This document shows positions 26,612 to 35,799 of a DNA stretch of 64,000 nucleotides, in pieces (the first letter of the stretch is position 1; each line of letters starts with the position of its first letter). This stretch comes from SZUA-365 sp049663345 (GTDB lineage: Bacteria > Bacteroidota > Ignavibacteria > SZUA-365): assembly GCA_049663345.1 (NCBI GenBank), contig JBATDG010000016.1:1-64000 (forward strand). Reading direction: 5' to 3'. The notes under the pieces are model-generated. The model did not search any database. It was not told the origin of the DNA and saw nothing but the letters and a program-made list of their open reading frames with translations. Position numbers and translations under genes: made by a program.

Positions 26612-27964
26612 ATGGAAGGCTTTTTTATCTTTCTGGTTTTTGTCGTCCTCGTCTTTGCAACAACAGTACCCTATATGAAGCGTGTTCGCCGAAGGGAGCG
26701 TGAGTCCCGGGAAGCCGCCGAACGCGGAGGCATGCACTCCGGAGGACCGCAGGCGCAGCATCCTCATATAGATATTTCCAACTGCATCGGCTGCGGCACG
26801 TGTGTCACTGCCTGCCCTGAAGGGGATGTTCTGGCTGTTATTGCAGGAAAAGCAGCAATTATTAACGGACACAAATGCATCGGTCACAGCCTCTGCGAGG
26901 AGGCCTGTCCCGTGGGTGCGATCGAAATCGTGATGGCGAGTCCCGGAATCAGCGCCGACATGCCTCAGCTTTCAACGGAATTTGAAACCAACGTACCCGG
27001 AATGTTCATAGTCGGCGAATTGGGAGGACTTGCGCTTATCAAAAACGCGGTCAACCAGGGGCGCGACGTCATCGACATTATCGAACAAAGGATCTCCTCA
27101 ACGGAGAAGTCCCCGGCCGATGTTGTTGACGTCTGCATTGTCGGTGCGGGTCCGGGCGGCATCAGTGCATCCCTCCGCGCCATCGAGAAAAAACTCAGCT
27201 ATCTCACACTGGAGCAGGACGAACTCGGCGGCACCGTCGCGAAATATCCACGGCAGAAACTGGTTATGACCTCCCCTGTCGAGTTTCCGATGCACGGAAA
27301 ATTTAAAACCCTGGAAATCAGCAAGGAAAGCCTGCTCGAATTCTGGAACAGCGTATTCGAGAAATCGAATCTCTCTGTTCGGACACAGGAAAAGGTCGAC
27401 GAGATTCAGAGGGATGAAAGCGGGATTTTCACCATAACAACGGCAAAAGGCAGCTACCGTGCACGCTGCGTGGTGCTTGCCTTGGGAAGACGTGGAACCC
27501 CGCGCAAATTGGGTGTCCCCGGTGAGGATCGCCCGAAGGTCATGTACAGCCTCATCGAAGCCGACGCCTATGTCAACAACCACATTCTCGTGGTTGGCGG
27601 CGGCGACAGCGCAGTGGAAGCTGCAATGGGTCTCGCTCATCAGAAAGGCAACAAAGTCGTACTCTCTTATCGAAAAGACGGATTTGCGCGAATCAAGGAG
27701 CGCAACTCGCAGCGGATAAAGGAATGCGCGGATGCGAAAATGCTGGAAGTCGTCTTCAATTCGAATCCTGTAAAGATCGATGATACGACAGTCACGCTTG
27801 AGGTAAACGGACAGAACCGTGAATTGAAGAATGATTTCGTCTGGGTGTTTGCCGGAGGAATCCCGCCCAACGATTTTCTCAAAAAGGTGGGTGTACAGCT
27901 CGGCGAACGCGATATGACCAAAGAAGCAGCTGCGGAGGCGGCATCCTCACTGTCAGGCAGATAG
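26612..27964 (+). CDS. Membrane-anchored Fe-S NAD(P)/FAD oxidoreductase, thioredoxin-reductase-like
   Basis: 450 residues: an N-terminal membrane helix (about 4-22), two ferredoxin-type clusters (CIGCGTCVTACP, about 54-65, and CIGHSLCEEACP, about 89-100), then a two-nucleotide-binding Rossmann flavoprotein (VCIVGAGPGGISAS near 172; ILVVGGGDSAVEAAMG near 329). There is no CxxC disulfide of true thioredoxin reductase. The segment TNVPGMFIVGELGGLALIKNAV, which normally closes the FAD domain near the C-terminus, sits before the first Rossmann motif instead. It may pass electrons between NAD(P)H and ferredoxin or the membrane. It is divergent from the cytochrome operon and three bases before the HD gene. 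Confidence 0.8.
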   Translation: MEGFFIFLVFVVLVFATTVPYMKRVRRRERESREAAERGGMHSGGPQAQHPHIDISNCIGCGTCVTACPEGDVLAVIAGKAAIINGHKCIGHSLCEEACPVGAIEIVMASPGISADMPQLSTEFETNVPGMFIVGELGGLALIKNAVNQGRDVIDIIEQRISSTEKSPADVVDVCIVGAGPGGISASLRAIEKKLSYLTLEQDELGGTVAKYPRQKLVMTSPVEFPMHGKFKTLEISKESLLEFWNSVFEKSNLSVRTQEKVDEIQRDESGIFTITTAKGSYRARCVVLALGRRGTPRKLGVPGEDRPKVMYSLIEADAYVNNHILVVGGGDSAVEAAMGLAHQKGNKVVLSYRKDGFARIKERNSQRIKECADAKMLEVVFNSNPVKIDDTTVTLEVNGQNRELKNDFVWVFAGGIPPNDFLKKVGVQLGERDMTKEAAAEAASSLSGR

Positions 27965-27967
27965 CGT

Positions 27968-29176
27968 ATGAGATATTCCAGTGCCATTCTGCAGATGAAA
28001 TCGGATCCGCGCTACGAGACGGCAGCGCGGATGCTGCAGCAGATCGTCCATCACGATGTACCCGATATTCGGCTCCTGACCGCGCTTTATGGACTGCAGC
28101 AGGCGCAAGGCATGCACTCCGTCATCGGCCGATTTCTCGATCTCCGCGCCAGCGAATTCGGCACTCCGCGAAGCGGACAGCATAACGCCTCGACCGAAAT
28201 TTCAGATGCGCGCAGCCGGGTGGAGGAATCGACCGATTTTCAGCAACTGCAGGAGCAGCTGCTGTTCGGCAAACTGCCCGGGCTCGATGAACTGGAGCAC
28301 TTCTACGGACAGTACGCGGGAGAAGTACGAACGATATTCCAGCTTTTTCTTGATCATAAACTGCGCCGCAAATGCGGGATCACGTCGGCAGCGCATCTGA
28401 ATCGCGTCGGCGCCGTCGTTGGGAAAATGGGATTGGAAAATCCGGGGGAATATCTGTTCAGCACAGTGGGTGTCATGCACGACGCACTTGAAGACTTGCT
28501 AGACGTGGCTCGCGATAAACATGGACGCATCTACGGACTGCACAACTACAACCTCTTCCTCGACCGGTATACCTCGCCAGAACTCCACTCCCACATCAAG
28601 CTCGTGACGAACTTCTATGATCTGATTCTCGCCGAAGTCAACGATCACCTGAAGAATGACGGGAAGTACATGAATAAAGAAAACCTCATGTGGGCGCTTG
28701 AGGATATGTATCTGCACGAACCCGTGGAAATTCATCCGTATCTGGAAAAGATCCATTACGTGCTGGAGGATGCCCCTCTGGAAGGAGATGTGTACGGTCA
28801 GGCGAAATGGAAATGCTACAGCGAATTGTATATTCGCGAAATGGCTGTTTATACACATTCGCGGGGCGATTATCGTACTTTCGAAATCAAGGCAATCGAC
28901 CTTTCCGACAATGGACATGGCCGCGACGCGCTGGCGATGACGTCCCGCGTCAAGAATCTGATCAAACATCAGATCTATGTGAATTATGGAACCCGCCTCA
29001 AGTCGACCTGGCATGCGCTCAATAATCGCGTCGCAGAGCTTCAGGAAGATGCGCTCGTTCATGCCGAACACCTCGTCCTTAGCGATTTGCTCCAGCAGCA
29101 ATCGTACATGGACTTCGCCGTATCGACCATGCTGAAGCTGCTTTCTCTAAAATCCATCTTCTTCACCGACAGATAA
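27968..29176 (+). CDS. HD-domain protein resembling (p)ppGpp-hydrolase domains
   Basis: 402 residues, cytoplasmic. Residues about 135-190 contain AHLNRVGAVVGKMG, then GVMHDALEDLLD; later comes IKAIDLSDNGHGRD. The order H, HD, ED and a later Asp before SDNxH matches the metal-binding pattern of HD hydrolases of the RelA/SpoT type (there HDVVED and KLADRLHN). No synthetase domain is present. N-terminal about 110 residues are helical and unrecognised. It follows the Fe-S flavoprotein by three bases and is probably co-transcribed. The substrate is unknown; nucleotide hydrolysis is inference. Confidence 0.55.
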   Translation: MRYSSAILQMKSDPRYETAARMLQQIVHHDVPDIRLLTALYGLQQAQGMHSVIGRFLDLRASEFGTPRSGQHNASTEISDARSRVEESTDFQQLQEQLLFGKLPGLDELEHFYGQYAGEVRTIFQLFLDHKLRRKCGITSAAHLNRVGAVVGKMGLENPGEYLFSTVGVMHDALEDLLDVARDKHGRIYGLHNYNLFLDRYTSPELHSHIKLVTNFYDLILAEVNDHLKNDGKYMNKENLMWALEDMYLHEPVEIHPYLEKIHYVLEDAPLEGDVYGQAKWKCYSELYIREMAVYTHSRGDYRTFEIKAIDLSDNGHGRDALAMTSRVKNLIKHQIYVNYGTRLKSTWHALNNRVAELQEDALVHAEHLVLSDLLQQQSYMDFAVSTMLKLLSLKSIFFTDR

Positions 29177-29214
29177 AAAAACGAATGGACGGCGATTGCC
29201 TTCCATTCGTTTAA
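29175..29214. terminator. Bidirectional terminator between convergent genes
   Basis: AAACGAATGGA (29179-29189) pairs perfectly with TCCATTCGTTT (29202-29212), and GGC/GCC extends the stem inside with a GATT loop. The A tract on one side gives a U tract for the minus-strand transcript; the plus-strand side ends in TTTAA. It separates the HD gene from the VWA gene. Confidence 0.8.
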
Positions 29215-29230
29215 TGCTGCATCCCCCGTA

Positions 29231-32200
29231 CTAACGCTTGACGAAGCGCCGGGTAAACACCTGTAACCCGGTTTCGACGCGAAGGACATACATTCCGGAG
29301 GCCGCACTCCGTAAATCAAAGGTGTAGCGGAGGGTCCCGCCTCCCTGAATTCGATGCGCGGCCACAGTCTGACCAAGCATATTCACCACATCAATCTTGA
29401 GATTGACACCAGATGGCGACTCCAGCCGGACATTCACCATCCCATCACTCGGATCCGGATAGATATCAAGAGCAAAACCATCTGGCAGGTTTTCTACCGA
29501 AGTCACATTGATCTGCTCCTCATCCGATAGGGTTCCGCAGCCGTATTCGTTGAATACTTCCACCGCATATTTTCCGTTGGTGACGACAGTGAAGCTGCGA
29601 TTCGTGGCTGTGGGAATCGGCAATCCGTTGCGATACCATAGATAGCCCGGAGCGAGCGGAGCGATCAGCAGCGCATCCTGCCGGGTAAACGTGGGTTTCG
29701 CGGGACGGGGATGAACAGACACGGAAAGATCGCGTGAGGTCCCGCTGCAATCTTCGTTGTCATAGACTGTGACATGATAATCGCCCTGGGTGCGCACGAC
29801 AATGCGGCTATTGGTTTCGCCGGTGCTCCAATAATATGAGCGATACCCGATGGGAGCAAAAAGGATGAGACTGTCTCCTTCACAAAGCGTCGACGATCCT
29901 TCCATCGTAATTTCCGGATCGATAGGGCGGCGAATCTGTACGATAACGGTGTCTGATCGCACAATGCAGCCTCCGGCTTCAGTCGCATCCACCCAGTAAT
30001 CGCCCGAAAGCTGGAGATTCACCACTCGCGTAGTGTCGCCGGAATTCCAGCGGTATGAAAGATATCCGGCACCGGCATCTATGGTTACGGTCTCTCCGTA
30101 GCAAGCCACCTGCGCACCGCCGGGAGTAAGTACCGGACGCGAAACTCCTAAAATCTCAACAAACTCCGGCTCGGAATAGCAGCCGTTGGGGCCGGCGACC
30201 TTTACCCAGTAGGTCCCGGGGCTGCGGACGATAATGCGCCGCGTTGTCATTCCGTTGGACCAGAGGTAGGCAGAATACCCCGCCTGCGCATCGAGCGTGA
30301 GTGAGTCATCGGGACAAACGGTAAACGATTTGTCAGAAGTGATCAGGGCGATCGGACGCGGCAGTACCACCACATCAACTGTATCCGATACCGCCGCACA
30401 GCCTGCTGCGTTGATCGCGCGCACTGCATAGCGTCCCGACGACGTGACCGCCAATTCCTGCAGCGCTCCGCCGCTGCTCCAACGCCACGACGTAAATCCG
30501 TCGCTGGCACGAAGATTCAACGTATCCCCTTCACAAAGCGTGAGCGGTCCGTCGGCGCTAATGGTCACGGAAGGTTCATCGAGGATCACCTCCACGGTAT
30601 CCGAGAAACCGTGACAGCCATTCGCATCGGTGACATCCACCCAGTACACCCCTGCGGTGTCAATGGAAAGCAGGGATGTTGTATCGCCTGTGGACCATCG
30701 GTACACCGCGTAGTTTTCGCTGGTGGAAAGAGGCAGCGTCCTTCCTGAACACAGCGAGACCGTCCCGGATGCAGTAAGTTTTGGTGTGGGCGCATCGAAC
30801 ACCTGGACCATAAAAGTCGGAGCCAGCGCAGTGCGTCCCGCATGATCCATCACAGCAACGCTTACCGCCCCACCGGTTCGTACGGTGATAGTACGTGTAG
30901 AATCTCCGGTCGTCCATTCATACCGATCATAGGTATTGGTGAGGCGGAGAACAACCGAATCGCCGGGGCAGACTGCGGACGGACCAATCGCTTCGATGAT
31001 CGGCCTGGGAGGGACGCCGATATTCACCTGACCGCTGTGCAGCACTGGGATAAGGCAGCCGCTTGATACTGCGGCGCCGGTTTGCGTGATAAGGCAGGAT
31101 GTAGAATCTATGCGATCCAGTACGAAAAATTTCAGCGCCAGAATGATTCCCGAACCGTTGATCACCACTGCGTCATGGGTCCGGATTATATAGTCGTTTC
31201 CCACAGGAATAATGGAGATGGTTTTGTTCAGCAGCGGTGAACTTCCAGTGACCACAATCTCCTGAAGCTGCAGGACAGAGTGCGGGAAGGTGAAACCGAG
31301 ATTCATTGGCTGCAGTATCCCGCTGGTATGATTGACGATGGTCACGGGAACGTTGATGAAAGTCCCTGCAAGCGCTTCGGTATTGGTAATCTGAAGATCC
31401 AACAGAGATCGTTCCGAAGGGTCATTGGGTTTGACGAATGCGGTTGTTTTCCTTGCAGTACCGCTGCACAGATTATTCACCGATAGAGCGAACGAATGCA
31501 TGCTCCCGTCCTGACAGCTCGTGTTATAGGTGAGCCTGCTTTCACGTCCGGCATCGCTGATGTGTTCATAAATCTCGCTATAGGCGTATTTGAGCTGCGT
31601 CGTATCCGGAACGTTGTAGAACGCTCCCCCTGTGCTGTCCGCCATGGTTTGGAGTGTGCTTATATCAGCGGAGGTGCCGAGTGCGATCGTGTAAATCCGC
31701 ACCGAATATATACGCGCCAGGTCTATGACATCCTGCGGGGTGTAGCTGCTTGCGTTATCATATCCGTCGCTCACGAGGACCACAGCCTTGTTGGGATTCT
31801 GTCCGATGCTCGCGGTGTGAATCACACCGGCATGCGTGCCGTCGATCATGGCGCGATTCCCGGCGAATCCGAGCAGGTCAATCTGACTGCGCAGCGTTGT
31901 CTTTGAGGAGGTCATCGATTGCTGCAGAGTTACGATCGTGTTGAAAAACACGAGCGAGGCTTCATCCGTCGTCCCATTCATTTTATCGATGAATCTCGTC
32001 CCGGCATACTTGATGATGGGATTGAATATCCCGCCGGTCAAGCCGTTTGCATCCAGCACCAATGCCACCGACATCGGATGATGCAGCGTGGTGTCCGGTG
32101 AACTGATGGAAAACGCGGAAACGGGCAGACCATCCTCCTCCACAGCGAGATTCGCAATGGTGTGGGTAATGTTCAGCTGACCGATGCACTTGATTTCGTA

Positions 32201-32320
32201 GAAGGCCTCAACCGTCGGCCAATTCACGACGCGGACCCTCTTGAGCGTGAGTGCTGGCTGAGCCATGGCCAGAGGGGCGATCAGACACAGCAGAATGTAT
32301 ATGCGGAGCATCATTTTCAT
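29231..32320 (-). CDS. Secreted VWA protein with seven Ig-like repeats and T9SS sorting domain
   Basis: 1029 residues from an ATG with GAGG eight bases upstream (a longer frame is possible). Signal peptide about 1-20. VWA domain about 70-290; its metal site is degenerate (DANGL where DxSxS is expected), though LVSDGYDN is kept. A beta domain follows (about 300-440), then seven repeats of about 80 residues built on (V/L)C.GD(S/T)(V/L) and YRWS(T/S)GDTT, ending with a degenerate copy, and a T9SS type A C-terminal domain (about 940-1029; YPDPSDGMVNVRL, NMLGQTV, SGMYVLRV). It is probably exported across the outer membrane and attached to the surface. One of four related VWA proteins within 16 kb. 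Confidence 0.85.
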   Translation of the reverse strand: MKMMLRIYILLCLIAPLAMAQPALTLKRVRVVNWPTVEAFYEIKCIGQLNITHTIANLAVEEDGLPVSAFSISSPDTTLHHPMSVALVLDANGLTGGIFNPIIKYAGTRFIDKMNGTTDEASLVFFNTIVTLQQSMTSSKTTLRSQIDLLGFAGNRAMIDGTHAGVIHTASIGQNPNKAVVLVSDGYDNASSYTPQDVIDLARIYSVRIYTIALGTSADISTLQTMADSTGGAFYNVPDTTQLKYAYSEIYEHISDAGRESRLTYNTSCQDGSMHSFALSVNNLCSGTARKTTAFVKPNDPSERSLLDLQITNTEALAGTFINVPVTIVNHTSGILQPMNLGFTFPHSVLQLQEIVVTGSSPLLNKTISIIPVGNDYIIRTHDAVVINGSGIILALKFFVLDRIDSTSCLITQTGAAVSSGCLIPVLHSGQVNIGVPPRPIIEAIGPSAVCPGDSVVLRLTNTYDRYEWTTGDSTRTITVRTGGAVSVAVMDHAGRTALAPTFMVQVFDAPTPKLTASGTVSLCSGRTLPLSTSENYAVYRWSTGDTTSLLSIDTAGVYWVDVTDANGCHGFSDTVEVILDEPSVTISADGPLTLCEGDTLNLRASDGFTSWRWSSGGALQELAVTSSGRYAVRAINAAGCAAVSDTVDVVVLPRPIALITSDKSFTVCPDDSLTLDAQAGYSAYLWSNGMTTRRIIVRSPGTYWVKVAGPNGCYSEPEFVEILGVSRPVLTPGGAQVACYGETVTIDAGAGYLSYRWNSGDTTRVVNLQLSGDYWVDATEAGGCIVRSDTVIVQIRRPIDPEITMEGSSTLCEGDSLILFAPIGYRSYYWSTGETNSRIVVRTQGDYHVTVYDNEDCSGTSRDLSVSVHPRPAKPTFTRQDALLIAPLAPGYLWYRNGLPIPTATNRSFTVVTNGKYAVEVFNEYGCGTLSDEEQINVTSVENLPDGFALDIYPDPSDGMVNVRLESPSGVNLKIDVVNMLGQTVAAHRIQGGGTLRYTFDLRSAASGMYVLRVETGLQVFTRRFVKR

Positions 32321-32407
32321 TTTCTCAACCTCAAAGCGAAAAATAAAACAGAGACCGAACAACGAATTCAGCCTGGAAGCGTCGCCGCTTTATCCCCGGG
32401 TCTGAAT

Positions 32408-34621
32408 TTATTTTGATGAAAGAATGTATGTTTTTTTGTGCGTAATTCCATCAGATCCGATCTCGACGAGAATTGACGCCCCCGCTGCAAAATCCAGTGT
32501 GACCGGAATATTCCGGCTTTTCCAGTGGACGCGTACATCCCTCCGGCACGCAATTGCCTGTTCTGCCTGACCGTACGCAAGCGGATACCGCAGATTCTGA
32601 CTGGCGGGATTGGCGAAAAATAGCCAGGCGGTCTCTCCGTCGCTGCGGCACCAGAAATCAGGAAGCTGATCGCCCTCGACCAGCGGAGCTGCCTCCAGAA
32701 TGGCCGAGTCGTCCGTCCGCACCGTCGGCAAAGCGAGCAGGCCATCAATGTCCGCTTCGAATTCCCGGCTTTTCTCGCGGCTTGCCTGCTGACCGGGCTG
32801 GGACGGACGCTGAAGGAGGCACACCTGCAGTCCCTCTCTCGCGCGATCGGCGATCGCTCTGATCGTTTCACGGTCAAGGTAGCGGGCATCCACATACAGC
32901 GCCCGGATCGAGGCGTCACCGAACTCGAGACGGCCGCTGCGGACCGATCCGCTTTTCAGCGCCTCGGCATTCAACCAGAGCGGCTGATATCCTTTGAGCT
33001 GCTCGGGGATCCGCTGATACCGCAGTTCGTATTCGCCCCAGGCCCACGGCATCTTGAGCGAATCGGGCAGCTCGACGCCCATCCAAGCGTCCTCCAGCGG
33101 AAGATACACCCCCACGTCGCTGTAGCTTCGTCCCCGTCGCATAGCTGCCGAAATTTCGGAAAGATACGTGTTGAATTCCGGGAGTCCTGCGGCGAACCCG
33201 GCGTCGGGTCCGACATGTACCGCTGCGTAGAATTTCTCATGCCGGCCCGGGGGATTGAAAGGCATCCCGTGCCAGATAATCCAGTTCACGCCGTTGGCGA
33301 ACATTGCGTCCGCCAACAGCTTCATGTCATCGATGCGCTCTTCGCCCTGATGCGGACCCGGGCCCGGCCATCCTTTCCAGCCGTAGAGGCAGGTGAAGGT
33401 TTCCGCCGACACCAGCGGCTTGCCGAACAGCGCCGCCGCAGAGGCAGGAATTCGTGAGAATACGGGTTCATAGAGAATGGCCTCGCTTTCGGGCACATCG
33501 ACACTGCCGTAGGCGGTGAGGAGATCCGTCGGCGATCCGCAGCACTGCACACGCGTGCGTGCGCCATGTTCGTGAGCGGCATCAGTCAGCGGTTGGTAGA
33601 ATTGTCCGATGACAAATCGCGAGATCAGCTTCATATAGTCGTAATGCACCCCCTCGAAACCCGGCGAGTACAGACTGTCCATCATCGGCCGGATATCATA
33701 CTGGTAAATCGAGCGGAATTCGTCGCCGAAGCCCCGTGTCCACAACCCGCGCGTCTCCACTTCCCAGGAGTCGCAGAACAGATGCCGCGTCCCTCCCCGC
33801 AGCGCCGGGGCGAGTGCGTCGAACATGCGCGTGGAATAGCGTTCGAGCGCGCGGCGGTCCAGGTGGTTGACAACCCGTCCCCGCACCGGATGTTCCCAGG
33901 TGAGCCGCATGCGCGTGGGAGCGATACTGTCGGTGAAGACCAGGGCGCCGTCCTCCGGCGGGACACGGCTGTCGCCGAACGGCCAGAGCGTCCCGAACGT
34001 GATGTCGCAGCCGAGTCCTATACTGTCGCAATAGGATGCCGCGTCGGCCACTGCCGCCGTCCATTCCTTCGAAAGCCACGCGAGGCGCGCAGCAGCCGTA
34101 TCTCCGTGCAGCGGATAGACGAACGCAATTTCCACTCCACCGAAGCCATTGGCCTTCAGCCAGTTCAGCTGCGAGCGGACATCCTGCTTCCGGATCACAT
34201 CAGCAAACCACCACCAGCGCGTGTACGGCCGTGCAGCACGAATTTCATCTTCCCCTGTCTTTCCGCCCAGCCCGTTACTCCAATCCAGCCCTGTTTCCCT
34301 ATCCAGCCCGGCTTCCCTTTCCAGAATGGCTTCCCTGCCCAGACCGGTTTCCCTGCCCAACCCAGCTTCCCTGTCCAGCCCTGTTTCCCTTTCCAGCCCT
34401 GTTTCCCTTTCCAGCCCGTTACTCCAATCCAGCCCGGTTTCCCCGTCCAGCCCGGCTTCTCTGCCCAGCCCGGCTTCCCTGTCCAACAGGGGTGTGAAGG
34501 CCATATACCGCGTATTCTCTGAGCTGTCATTGTCCTGTGCGCAGGCGGAGGCAACTGATATTTCGGTATTCAACAATCCGCCCGCGAGGGAAAGCAGCAG
34601 CACGACAACGGTCCTATTCAT
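32408..34621 (-). CDS. GH106-like secreted glycoside hydrolase with hexapeptide repeat linker
   Basis: 737 residues starting at the ATG that has GAGG seven bases upstream. Signal peptide about 1-28. Residues about 46-117 are twelve hexapeptide repeats (consensus DRETGL/EREAGL, with DWSNGL twice). The catalytic part opens with RPYTRWWWFAD and LKANGFGGVEIAF, typical of the alpha-L-rhamnosidase family GH106 and relatives, and continues with ITFGTLWPFGDSRVPPE, LFCDSWEVET and VSAETFTCLYGW. It lacks the long C-terminal beta domains of full GH106 enzymes (usually about 1000 residues). Likely a periplasmic or extracellular glycosidase. Substrate not certain. Confidence 0.75.
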   Translation of the reverse strand: MNRTVVVLLLSLAGGLLNTEISVASACAQDNDSSENTRYMAFTPLLDREAGLGREAGLDGETGLDWSNGLERETGLERETGLDREAGLGRETGLGREAILEREAGLDRETGLDWSNGLGGKTGEDEIRAARPYTRWWWFADVIRKQDVRSQLNWLKANGFGGVEIAFVYPLHGDTAAARLAWLSKEWTAAVADAASYCDSIGLGCDITFGTLWPFGDSRVPPEDGALVFTDSIAPTRMRLTWEHPVRGRVVNHLDRRALERYSTRMFDALAPALRGGTRHLFCDSWEVETRGLWTRGFGDEFRSIYQYDIRPMMDSLYSPGFEGVHYDYMKLISRFVIGQFYQPLTDAAHEHGARTRVQCCGSPTDLLTAYGSVDVPESEAILYEPVFSRIPASAAALFGKPLVSAETFTCLYGWKGWPGPGPHQGEERIDDMKLLADAMFANGVNWIIWHGMPFNPPGRHEKFYAAVHVGPDAGFAAGLPEFNTYLSEISAAMRRGRSYSDVGVYLPLEDAWMGVELPDSLKMPWAWGEYELRYQRIPEQLKGYQPLWLNAEALKSGSVRSGRLEFGDASIRALYVDARYLDRETIRAIADRAREGLQVCLLQRPSQPGQQASREKSREFEADIDGLLALPTVRTDDSAILEAAPLVEGDQLPDFWCRSDGETAWLFFANPASQNLRYPLAYGQAEQAIACRRDVRVHWKSRNIPVTLDFAAGASILVEIGSDGITHKKTYILSSK
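34271..34486 (-). repeat. In-frame 18-bp minisatellite, 12 copies
   Basis: Twelve contiguous 18-bp units, for example CCCGGCTTCCCTGTCCAG on the plus strand. They encode twelve hexapeptides in the GH106-like protein between its signal peptide and catalytic domain. Two non-adjacent units are the same variant (CCCGTTACTCCAATCCAG), which suggests block duplication. Confidence 0.95.
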
Positions 34622-34727
34622 TCGCATACCTCGATTTGAAGTCTGTATGCAGACAACATGCAGGATTCCGAGAAGAATCGAAAGAACTGCGGATTTCAAT
34701 TTTTCCGCATGTATCCATCCAACCCCC

Positions 34728-34756
34728 TTGACAATGAATATGCGGTACTGTAGATT
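34728..34756 (+). promoter_or_regulatory. Sigma-70-type promoter for the DUF72 gene
   Basis: TTGACA at 34728-34733, a 17-bp spacer and TAGATT at 34751-34756. A start of transcription near 34763 would give a leader of about 26 nt to the ATG at 34789, supporting that start over the upstream TTG. Confidence 0.65.
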
Positions 34757-34788
34757 AAGTTAGACATTTGACTAACTACGCAACAGCC

Positions 34789-35652
34789 ATGTACCAGGAA
34801 AGCCTTTTTACCGAAGAGCGCACGCGACTTATACCGCCCCGCAGCATCTGGAAGCTGCAGAAGCGGGGCGTGTTCCTGGGTACGAGCGGTTATTCCTATG
34901 AGGACTGGGTGGGGCCTTTTTACCGTCCCGGCACCCGCAAACCGCAGATGCTGGAGTATTACCAGCACTTCTTTCCGGCTACGGAGCTGAATTACACCTA
35001 CTACACCATGCCGCGCGCCAGCACGCTGTTCCAGATCCGCAACAAGGCGCCTCATATGCAGTTCAGCGTCAAGGCGCATCAAAGCATGACGCATGAGCGG
35101 CGGGCGGTGCAGCAGACCTGGCAGGATTTCGCGGACGCCATGCTTGTCCTTGCGGATACCGGACAGCTCGCCTGCCTGCTCTTCCAGTTTCCCTACAGCT
35201 TCAAATGCACGAGCGACAATTTCGCGTACCTCGATGAACTGATCGAATACTTCGATTCATTTCGAGTAGTACTTGAATTCAGACATATAAGTTGGCATAA
35301 CGACGTTAGTTACGCCTACTCCAAAAAGAAGAATACAACGCTGTGCTCTGTCGACGCTCCCCGCTTGCCTGGTCTGACCAGCAGCGTGATTTATCCGGGA
35401 AAGGATCTCGCGTATTACCGTCTTCACGGACGAAACGCTCAGCATTGGTTCGACGGAGACAACATCACGCGGTATGATTACCGCTACAGCGACAGCGAAC
35501 TGCAGGAAATAATAAACAACATCATCGCCCTGGTGGAGGCATCGCAACATGTTTTACTCTTTGCAAATAATCATCCCCGCGCTCAGGCAGTGGAAACCAT
35601 CTGTAAAATCGCCGAAGCATTGGATAAGCATCCTGCGCTGGCGGCACTTTAA
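34789..35652 (+). CDS. DUF72 (YecE-like) protein
   Basis: 287 residues. It carries the DUF72 TIM-barrel pattern: FLGTSGYSYEDWVGPFYRPG at the start, LNYTYYTMP, FSVKAHQSMTHER, LACLLFQFPYSF, VVLEFRHISWHN, YYRLHGRN and a C-terminal LLFANNHPRAQAVETI. Family function is not established; no signal peptide. The start is chosen from the promoter position; a TTG seven codons earlier is possible. It is divergent from the GH106-like gene. Confidence 0.9.
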   Translation: MYQESLFTEERTRLIPPRSIWKLQKRGVFLGTSGYSYEDWVGPFYRPGTRKPQMLEYYQHFFPATELNYTYYTMPRASTLFQIRNKAPHMQFSVKAHQSMTHERRAVQQTWQDFADAMLVLADTGQLACLLFQFPYSFKCTSDNFAYLDELIEYFDSFRVVLEFRHISWHNDVSYAYSKKKNTTLCSVDAPRLPGLTSSVIYPGKDLAYYRLHGRNAQHWFDGDNITRYDYRYSDSELQEIINNIIALVEASQHVLLFANNHPRAQAVETICKIAEALDKHPALAAL

Positions 35653-35696
35653 CCGCAAACGCATCTGCCGCCTGGCGTAAATTTGGGCTTCCCACG

Positions 35697-35742
35697 ATTC
35701 ACGGGGAACCTCGAATTCACGGGGAACCTCGAATTCACGGGG
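35697..35742. repeat. 18-bp tandem repeat, 2.6 copies
   Basis: ATTCACGGGGAACCTCGA repeats at 35697-35714 and 35715-35732, with a partial third copy to 35742, downstream of the DUF72 gene. Confidence 0.85.
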
Positions 35743-35748
35743 GATTCA

Positions 35749-35799
35749 CAATCCCCGGGCTCACGCCCGGGGCTGAACGAATGCCGCCCCTTCGGGGCT
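35749..35799. repeat. REP-like pair of strong hairpins
   Basis: CCCCGGGC-TCAC-GCCCGGGG (eight perfect pairs) is followed by GCCCC-TTC-GGGGC, joined by CTGAACGAATGCC. The compact GC-rich palindromes look like a dispersed REP-type element and could also end transcription of the DUF72 gene. Further direct repeats follow at about 35804-35880 (GCACCGCAACGCTCATC twice; CTCCCGGACG twice). Confidence 0.6.

Noticed and set aside
31371..31384. A LacI-like operator half match (TGCAAGCGCTTCGG)
   Set aside because: It lies inside the VWA coding sequence and lacks the terminal CA of the operator pattern.
33566..34763. Open frames of 318, 204 and 153 codons opposite the GH106-like gene
   Set aside because: Their apparent Pro/Ser repeats are the 18-bp minisatellite read in other frames; the minus-strand protein has a signal peptide and family motifs.
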